This document shows, one piece after another, positions 7,146-11,000 of a stretch of 11,000 bases of DNA (positions are counted from its first letter, which is position 1; each line of letters begins with the position of its first letter). Below the pieces are notes generated by a model. That model ran no database searches and was not told where the DNA came from. It saw only the letters and a program-made list of their open reading frames with translations. Both the position numbers and the translations under genes were made by a program. The stretch spans positions 1 to 11,000 of the forward strand of contig CAUJGI010000354.1 of the NCBI GenBank assembly GCA_963169155.1. The letters run 5' to 3'. The stretch comes from Chloroflexota bacterium (GTDB lineage Bacteria; Chloroflexota; Anaerolineae; Promineifilales; Promineifilaceae).

Positions 7146-7174
7146 ATTATAGAACAGGGGATAACAATGGTCAA
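7146..7174 (-). promoter_or_regulatory. Sigma70-type promoter of the CNNM operon
   Basis: Read on the minus strand: TTGACC (7174-7169, 5 of 6), a 17-nt spacer and TATAAT (7151-7146, a perfect -10). It starts just after the end of the DUF2905 gene, so the CNNM genes probably have their own transcript, though readthrough from ruvB is possible because no terminator is visible between them. Confidence 0.75.
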
Positions 7175-7189
7175 ACCAGGAGTGGTCCA

Positions 7190-7417
7190 TTATCGCCGGA
7201 AAATGCGAATCACGATGTTGAGCAAAATCGTGCCCAACACACTCACCAAAATCATCGTTGCCAGAGGAAAATAGATGCGGTAAGTTTCCCCTTCAATCTC
7301 AAAGTCGCCAGGCAGGTTGCCCAGCCAGGGAAAATATTTGGCGGCGATGAGCACCAGAATGCCTGCCAGGGCAATCGTCCCCCCAATGATAAGCAGTAAA
7401 CGGCCGAATTCCACCAA
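7190..7417 (-). CDS. DUF2905 family small membrane protein
   Basis: This 75-residue protein (74 if the GTG at 7414 is used) has two transmembrane helices, at about residues 5-27 and 50-71. The linker holds the family pattern KYFPWLGNLPGDFEIEGETYRIYFPL, in which GNLPGDFxIE and YFPLATM are characteristic of DUF2905. Function is unknown, but the family is commonly found beside ruvB, as here: ruvB ends 7 nt before the start. No ATG fits. The frame opens with TTG (7417) directly followed by GTG (7414); AAGGA is 4 nt from the former and 7 nt from the latter, and GGAGGAG lies 10 nt before the TTG. GTG is therefore equally possible. The gene is almost certainly co-transcribed and translationally coupled with ruvB. 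Confidence 0.88.
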   Translation of the reverse strand: MVEFGRLLLIIGGTIALAGILVLIAAKYFPWLGNLPGDFEIEGETYRIYFPLATMILVSVLGTILLNIVIRIFRR

Positions 7418-7424
7418 CGTTTCC

Positions 7425-8519
7425 TTACTCCTCCACCTCGTCACCTTCGGCATCGCTGCCGGAGGCGTTAAACAGGCTGGGTTGGTTCGGCTTACCCACC
7501 AAAACGTGCTGCGGCAGTGGCAAATTGAGGTGACGATAGGCATGCGGCGTCGCCATGCGCCCGCGCGCGGTACGCTCCAAAAAGCCCAGCTGGAGCAGGT
7601 AAGGTTCCACCACATCCATAATTGTGTCCGACTCTTCACTGATGGACGCGCCGATGGTATCTAGCCCCACTGGCCCCCCACCAAACTTCTCGATGATGGC
7701 CCGCAGCACCCGGCGGTCCAGATCGTCCAGACCCAGTTGATCAATTTCCAGGAGGTTGAGGGCGGCAACGGCCGTTTCCCCCGTAATCTCCCCCTGTGCC
7801 CGCACCTCGACAAAGTCACGCACCCGGCGCAGCAGGCGCAGCGCCACTCGGGGCGTACCGCGTGACCGGCGGGCAATTTCCGTCGCCCCCGTCGGCTCGA
7901 TGGGCACCTGTAAAATGCTCGCGCCCCGCATCACAATCGTCTCAATGGCGTCCTGCTCGTAAAAATCCATGCGATACAGTGCGCCAAACCGCGCCCGCAG
8001 CGGTGCGGTTAGCAGCGCCAGCCGGGTCGTCGCCCCAATGATGGTGAACTTGGGCAGCTTCAGGCGCACGTTTTTGGCTCCCGGCCCCTTGCCCACCACG
8101 ATGTCCAGCACAAAATCTTCCATCGCCGGGTACAAAATCTCTTCCACGGCGCGACCCAGTCGGTGCACTTCGTCGATGAACAGGATGTCCCCGGCACGCA
8201 TGTTGGTGAGGATGGCCGCCAGGTCGCCCGCCCGCTCAATCGCTGGCCCGGCGGTGATGCGAATGTTGACGTTCATCTCGTTGGCAACGACATGGGCCAG
8301 GGTTGTCTTCCCCAGGCCAGGTGGGCCATGAAACAAAATATGGTCCAGCGGTTCCTGCCGCCCTTTGGCCGCCTCAATGAGGATGGCGAGGTTGGCCTTA
8401 AGGCGCTCCTGGCCGGTAAATTCCGCCAGCTGCTGCGGCCGCATCAGACCATCTAAACGGCCGTCTTCCCGCTTCTTGGCTGGTGAGATATGTCGATTGC
8501 TCGATGCCTTGTCATTCAT
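7425..8519 (-). CDS. ruvB: Holliday junction branch migration helicase RuvB
   Basis: The 364-residue AAA+ ATPase forms the hexameric motor that, with RuvA, drives branch migration of Holliday junctions in recombinational repair. The N-terminal stretch MRPQQLAEFTGQERLKANL is the usual RuvB entry. Walker A is GPPGLGKT (about 65-72) and Walker B is LFIDEVHR (about 114-121). Sensor 1 is GATTR, and the arginine-finger region is PLRARFG. The winged-helix C-terminal domain includes GGGPVGLDTIGASISEESDTIMDVVEPYLLQLGFLERTARGR, with the final family block TARGRxxTPxAYRHL. Length is slightly above the usual 330-350 because of N- and C-terminal tails. The ATG at 8519 has no clear ribosome site (only AACAGAAAAATT before it). 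No ruvA or ruvC lies in the window. It leads an operon with DUF2905. Confidence 0.98.
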   Translation of the reverse strand: MNDKASSNRHISPAKKREDGRLDGLMRPQQLAEFTGQERLKANLAILIEAAKGRQEPLDHILFHGPPGLGKTTLAHVVANEMNVNIRITAGPAIERAGDLAAILTNMRAGDILFIDEVHRLGRAVEEILYPAMEDFVLDIVVGKGPGAKNVRLKLPKFTIIGATTRLALLTAPLRARFGALYRMDFYEQDAIETIVMRGASILQVPIEPTGATEIARRSRGTPRVALRLLRRVRDFVEVRAQGEITGETAVAALNLLEIDQLGLDDLDRRVLRAIIEKFGGGPVGLDTIGASISEESDTIMDVVEPYLLQLGFLERTARGRMATPHAYRHLNLPLPQHVLVGKPNQPSLFNASGSDAEGDEVEE

Positions 8520-8529
8520 AATTTTTCTG

Positions 8530-8558
8530 TTGCCAACAAACTATATGCGTGGGATTAT
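8530..8558 (+). promoter_or_regulatory. Weak candidate promoter for upp
   Basis: TTGCCA (8530-8535), a 17-nt spacer and GATTAT (8553-8558) each match the consensus at 4 of 6 positions. A transcript would start near 8565 and include the inverted repeat at 8597-8660. It overlaps the ruvB promoter on the other strand. This is the best plus-strand candidate here, but not strong. Confidence 0.3.
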
Positions 8559-8582
8559 ACGATAACTCAGGATGAAATAAAA
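8554..8582 (-). promoter_or_regulatory. Candidate promoter of ruvB-DUF2905
   Basis: On the minus strand a perfect TATAAT (8559-8554) lies about 28 nt upstream of the ruvB start (predicted transcription start near 8547). The -35 at 17 nt spacing is TTTTAT (8582-8577), a poor match, so expression may be modest or activator-dependent. Confidence 0.5.
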
Positions 8583-8596
8583 TTGTTGCTGGTGGG

Positions 8597-8660
8597 TAGC
8601 GGTTGGTAGCTGGTGGCGGGTAGCCAGTGCAAACCACGAACCACCAGCCACCCGCCGCTA
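8597..8660. repeat. Imperfect 20-bp inverted repeat in the upp leader
   Basis: The arm at 8597-8616 (TAGCGGTTGGTAGCTGGTGG) matches the reverse complement of 8641-8660 at 17 of 20 positions, with a 24-nt spacer. The left part also contains short GGTAGC/GGTGG repetitions. The right arm ends 9 nt before the ribosome site of upp (AGGAGG, 8669-8674), so a hairpin could influence upp translation, or this could be a dispersed REP-like element. Confidence 0.5.
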
Positions 8661-8680
8661 TTCACAGTAGGAGGAGAGGA

Positions 8681-9301
8681 ATGGTTTTTGAGTCAAAACA
8701 TCCGCTGGTGAAACACAAGCTGTCGCTGATGCGCAGCGTGGACACCAAGCCCAAAAAGTTTCGGGAACTGATCCGCGAAGTGGCCATGCTGCTTTGTTAT
8801 GAAGCCACCGCCGATTTAACCACCACCGAAATTGCCGTCGAAACGCCGATGGGAACGGCCGTTGGCCAGGACCTCAGCGAGAAAATTGGGCTGATTCCCA
8901 TTTTGCGCGCTGGCTTGGGCATGGTGGATGGCATCTGGGAAATGATGCCCAGCGCCGAAGTGTGGCACATCGGCCTTTACCGCGACGAGGAAACGCTGCA
9001 GCCGGTTTCCTACTACAACAAGCTGCCCACCTTCCCCACCGTGCAGGTCTGCCTGGTGCTGGACCCCATGCTGGCGACCGGCGGCTCGGCCATCGCCACC
9101 ATTGATAATTTGCAGAACTGCGGCGCCCAGCGCATCAAGATTGTCGGCTTGCAGGCTGCGCCCGAGGGCATCGCCGCCCTGCAAAACGCCCACCCGGACG
9201 TACCCATTCACATTGCCCAGATTGATTCCCATCTAAACAACATCGGCTTTATTGTGCCGGGATTGGGGGATGCGGGGGATCGGCAGTTTGGCACCGGATG
9301 A
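8681..9301 (+). CDS. upp: Uracil phosphoribosyltransferase
   Basis: The 206-residue enzyme joins uracil and PRPP to give UMP and pyrophosphate, the key step of uracil salvage in the cytoplasm. The PRPP-binding loop is LVLDPMLATGGSA (125-137). The uracil-binding C-terminus is FIVPGLGDAGDRQFGTG (190-206). GLIPILRAGLGMVDG (70-84) and the N-terminal HPLVKHKLSLMR (7-18) are also diagnostic. Length matches the family (about 208). The ATG at 8681 is fixed by AGGAGG at 8669-8674, 6 nt upstream. The frame stays open 18 codons further upstream, but those codons come from the repeat-rich spacer and are not conserved. The next gene begins 62 nt downstream with no visible terminator, so the two may be co-transcribed. 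Confidence 0.98.
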   Translation: MVFESKHPLVKHKLSLMRSVDTKPKKFRELIREVAMLLCYEATADLTTTEIAVETPMGTAVGQDLSEKIGLIPILRAGLGMVDGIWEMMPSAEVWHIGLYRDEETLQPVSYYNKLPTFPTVQVCLVLDPMLATGGSAIATIDNLQNCGAQRIKIVGLQAAPEGIAALQNAHPDVPIHIAQIDSHLNNIGFIVPGLGDAGDRQFGTG

Positions 9302-9363
9302 AGGGGTGCCCAGGTGAGCGGGTGAATTTTGTTGGATAGGTTTGGTCCAGGGATGAGTGAGCA

Positions 9364-10473
9364 TTGATCTATTTGTTGGTTTTTGGGGTGGCGTTGGGCA
9401 CGGCCGTTCTCTTCACACCACCCGTCCGCCAACTGGCGTTTCGCTGGGGGATTGTGGCCACGCCGGGGGGACGCCGTCAGCACGCCGGCATGGTGCCTAA
9501 GCTGGGCGGTGTGCCCATCATCCTGGGCTACCTGGCTGGCATTGTTCTTATTTACGTGCTGCTCCCCCCGGAAGCCGACAACGCGCTGCGGCTGCGCGGC
9601 GTCATTTTGGGCAGCATCGTCATTTTTATCGGGGCGCTGCTGGATGACCGGCTGGACCTCGCTCCGCGCTGGCAGTTTGCCTTCCAGATTGTCGCCGCCG
9701 TCATTGCCATGAGCCACACGGTCTTCATCGAGCGCTTCACCAACCCCCTGCCTACCCCTGACTTCTGGCAGAGCAGCTTTGCCTCCCTCTTTTTCTACCT
9801 GGACGCTACGGACCCCAACATTGTGGTGATACGGCCGTTCCTCGTCTACACCATCTCGCTTTTCTGGGTACTGGGCATGATCAACGCCGTCAACTTTTTG
9901 GATGGGCTGGACGGGCTGGCCGCCGGGGTCAGCACCATCGCCGTGCTGATGTTTGCCCTTCACAGCTACAATCTGCTGGCCAGCACGGGGCAAACGGCCG
10001 TTACCCTCTTTCCGCTGGCGTTGGCCGGGGCGCTGATCGGCTTTTTGCGCTTTAACTTTGCCCCGGCGACCATTTTTCTGGGCACAACCGGGGCGTGGCT
10101 GCTGGGTTACAACCTGGCCACGCTCTCCATCCTGGCCCCGGCCAAGCTCTCCACGGCGCTGCTGGTGATGGCTGTACCCATTTTGGACGTCGCCTGGCTG
10201 ATTGTGGCCCGACTGCGCCAGGGGCGGCATCCGTTTCAGGGGGACCGGCGGCATTTACACTTTCGGCTGCTGGATCGCGGGCTGCCGGTGCGCGGCATTG
10301 TGCTGGGTTACTACGCGGTGGCCATCGCCTTTGGGCTGGTGGCCATTTTTGTGGCCAGCCGCATGGTAAAAATTGGGCTGTGGCTGCTGCTGGCAACGGC
10401 CGTCCTCATCCTGCTCACCTGGCTCACCACCCGTACCAATCGCCCCTTGCCCCCGCCTGAGGCCAATGATTAA
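9364..10473 (+). CDS. WecA/MraY-family polyprenyl-phosphate sugar-1-phosphate transferase
   Basis: This 369-residue polytopic membrane protein (about 10-11 hydrophobic segments) belongs to glycosyltransferase family 4 of the WecA/TagO/MraY type. These enzymes move a sugar-1-phosphate, usually GlcNAc-1-P, from a UDP-sugar to undecaprenyl phosphate to begin cell-surface polymer synthesis. Seen: MVPKLGGVPI (43-52), the paired aspartates in DDRLDL (94-99), NAVNFLDGLDGLAAG (174-188), FNFAPATIFLG (230-240) and the HxHxR motif HLHFR (297-301). The last follows PFQGDRR, which is WecA/TagO-like rather than MraY-like. Oddly, the usual F(M/L)GDxGS reads FLGTTGA (T241), so the conserved acidic residue is missing. 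An in-frame stop at 9358 forces a start at TTG 9364 or later; TTG 9364 preserves the first helix, though its ribosome site is poor. GlcNAc specificity is not proven. Confidence 0.88.
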   Translation: MIYLLVFGVALGTAVLFTPPVRQLAFRWGIVATPGGRRQHAGMVPKLGGVPIILGYLAGIVLIYVLLPPEADNALRLRGVILGSIVIFIGALLDDRLDLAPRWQFAFQIVAAVIAMSHTVFIERFTNPLPTPDFWQSSFASLFFYLDATDPNIVVIRPFLVYTISLFWVLGMINAVNFLDGLDGLAAGVSTIAVLMFALHSYNLLASTGQTAVTLFPLALAGALIGFLRFNFAPATIFLGTTGAWLLGYNLATLSILAPAKLSTALLVMAVPILDVAWLIVARLRQGRHPFQGDRRHLHFRLLDRGLPVRGIVLGYYAVAIAFGLVAIFVASRMVKIGLWLLLATAVLILLTWLTTRTNRPLPPPEAND

Positions 10474-10540
10474 ATTGTAATTAAATTTACAGGGTTGCCG
10501 GGGTAATTGATACAGTGTAACAAAAATTGTCAGGTAAACT

Positions 10541-10549
10541 TGGTATAGT
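10541..10549 (+). promoter_or_regulatory. Extended -10 promoter candidate for the 61-residue ORF
   Basis: TGGTATAGT combines the TGn extension with TATAGT (10544-10549, 5 of 6). No good -35 is present at normal spacing, as is common for extended -10 promoters. The predicted start is near 10556, about 45 nt before the small gene. Confidence 0.45.
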
Positions 10550-10600
10550 TCCTGAGTACTAGCAGATTAAAGGTAATGGATGTAAAGGAAGTCGGTTCAG

Positions 10601-10786
10601 ATGAAAACAAATCGTATGATGAGCGCAACCAACGGCAGTCACCAGAGTGGCATAAAAGCAGTACCGAATCCAGAGATGTTGTCGCGGCAGATTGAAAGTT
10701 TACGGGTTGTAGTCCGCCGCATGAAGGCGTATGAATCCTCCACCATGAATTCCCTAATTAACCAGAAACTGAAAGAGCTGAAATAA
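10601..10786 (+). CDS. Small hypothetical protein, faintly Spo0E-like
   Basis: The 61-residue product has a polar N-terminal half and a helical, heptad-like C-terminal half. GGAAG lies about 9 nt before the ATG, an extended -10 promoter precedes it, and a strong terminator follows, so it is plausibly a real single-gene unit. The order IESLRVVVRRM followed by LINQKLKELK resembles the helix-turn-helix hairpin of Spo0E-like aspartyl-phosphate phosphatases, whose second helix carries SQxLDxLI. Here the equivalent is NQKLKEL, so the signature Ser and Asp are absent. If related, it would not be a standard phosphatase; it may be a small regulator or unrelated. No function is assigned. Confidence 0.55.
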   Translation: MKTNRMMSATNGSHQSGIKAVPNPEMLSRQIESLRVVVRRMKAYESSTMNSLINQKLKELK

Positions 10787-10800
10787 ACGAGATATGACCT

Positions 10801-10870
10801 CAAGTGCGACGCACTTGTAACAGAGTAAAGTAAAACCAAAACACGTGAGAAAGTGCGTCGCACTTCTCAC
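10801..10870. repeat. Two mutually complementary palindromes downstream of the small ORF
   Basis: AAGTGCGACGCACTT (10802-10816) and AAGTGCGTCGCACTT (10851-10865) are exact reverse complements, and each is itself a palindrome around a single central base. The second is extended by GTGAGA (10845-10850) and TCTCAC (10865-10870), giving a 12-bp stem with one bulged A. The RNA could form two local hairpins or one long-range helix. Neither is followed by a T run, so these are not ordinary terminators. Confidence 0.6.
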
Positions 10871-10889
10871 CGATAAATCAACAGCAAAA

Positions 10890-10914
10890 AGCCGGGCAAT
10901 GCCTGGCTTTTTTT
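10890..10914. terminator. Strong rho-independent terminator, bidirectional
   Basis: AGCCGGGC (10890-10897) pairs with GCCTGGCT (10901-10908), with one G-U pair and a three-base AAT loop, and is followed by seven T (10908-10914). Five A precede the stem, so it also works on the minus strand. It separates the 61-residue gene from the convergent gene ending at 10918. Confidence 0.9.
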
Positions 10915-10917
10915 GAT

Positions 10918-11000
10918 CTAGCGCAGGCAGTGGGAATATGCCTCACGGTCAATTGGCCACGGTTCGGTGTACCAGGCCAGGTATTCGGGCAGGTGGGCCT
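10918..11000 (-). CDS. C-terminal end of an unidentified protein
   Basis: An open minus-strand frame enters from the right edge and ends with TAG (10920-10918) right after the bidirectional terminator. The last 26 residues read AHLPEYLAWYTEPWPIDREA followed by YSHCLR. Aromatic residues and balanced charges suggest a soluble globular protein. The placement next to a terminator and the coding-like composition support a real gene. The tail is too short to assign a family. Confidence 0.6.
   Translation of the reverse strand, partial: AHLPEYLAWYTEPWPIDREAYSHCLR

Larger units (their letters stand above)
81..10403. repeat. Dispersed palindrome ACGGCCGT, 15 exact copies
   Basis: Exact copies start at 81, 301, 1349, 1934, 3286, 3380, 4015, 5710, 7768, 8457, 8855, 9400, 9831, 9994 and 10396. 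At least eight 7-of-8 matches are centred on CGGCCG (811, 2158, 2188, 2488, 5386, 5596, 6089, 7400). Copies occur in most of the larger genes, in different reading frames (often Thr-Ala-Val), and in at least one promoter spacer. Many are flanked by A on the left and T on the right (AACGGCCGTT). The pattern is a dispersed genome signature, not a tandem repeat. Confidence 0.9.

Noticed and set aside
7109..7399. A 96-codon plus-strand open frame over DUF2905
   Set aside because: It is a highly polar antisense translation overlapping the DUF2905 gene and the CNNM promoter, with no support.
8627..8680. An 18-codon N-terminal extension of upp
   Set aside because: It is encoded by the repeat-rich spacer; the strong AGGAGG and family alignment both point to the ATG at 8681.
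9208..10254. A 348-codon minus-strand open frame opposite upp and the sugar-phosphate transferase
   Set aside because: It is rich in Gln, Gly, Asp and Lys without any domain, and lies fully antisense to two genes with clear motifs.
10639..10863. A 74-codon minus-strand open frame opposite the 61-residue gene
   Set aside because: It begins inside the palindrome pair, has no ribosome site, and is opposite a gene with its own promoter and terminator.

Overview
The window looks like a chromosomal segment from a Chloroflexota bacterium, probably of the Anaerolineae/Ardenticatenia type. This rests on overall gene style and on the ruvB-DUF2905 pair. It cannot be proven from 11 kb without a search. 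Base composition and codon use look even throughout. I see no insertion sequence, phage gene, integrase, tRNA, rRNA or CRISPR array, so this is core or near-core chromosome.

Layout, left to right. (1) Positions 1-1986 hold a minus-strand light-response operon. A MerR-type regulator with a cobalamin-binding domain (CarH/LitR type, with the W-x9-EH cap motif) is followed 4 nt later by the start of a DNA photolyase gene that runs off the left edge. A strong sigma70-like promoter and a set of (G/T)T(G/A)CAGG repeats lie upstream, suggesting light-relieved autoregulation. (2) Positions 1987-3495 encode an M32 metallocarboxypeptidase on the plus strand, divergent from the regulator and ending near a 12-bp perfect inverted repeat. 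(3) Positions 3591-6849 hold a minus-strand operon: two tandem CNNM/CBS/CorC (HlyC-type) membrane transport proteins overlapping by 8 nt, then a small four-helix membrane protein. It has its own consensus promoter at about 7150-7174 and a leader of about 290 nt that contains no convincing gene. (4) Positions 7190-8519 hold ruvB (Holliday-junction helicase motor) and the small membrane protein DUF2905, also on the minus strand. (5) Positions 8681-10473 are plus strand: upp (uracil salvage), then a WecA/MraY-like polyprenyl-phosphate sugar-1-phosphate transferase. (6) Positions 10541-10914 hold a 61-residue protein with its own extended -10 promoter, a pair of mutually complementary palindromes and a strong bidirectional terminator. 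(7) At the right edge is the C-terminal tail of an unidentified minus-strand gene.

The most notable signals are: the CarH-like photoreceptor coupled to photolyase, with an unusual C-terminal extension of about 120 residues; the 8-bp palindrome ACGGCCGT, found 15 times in 11 kb in genes and spacers of every kind (a HIP1-like genome signature); the sugar-phosphate transferase, which lacks the usual Asp in its F(M/L)GDxGS motif; and the long leader of the CNNM operon.
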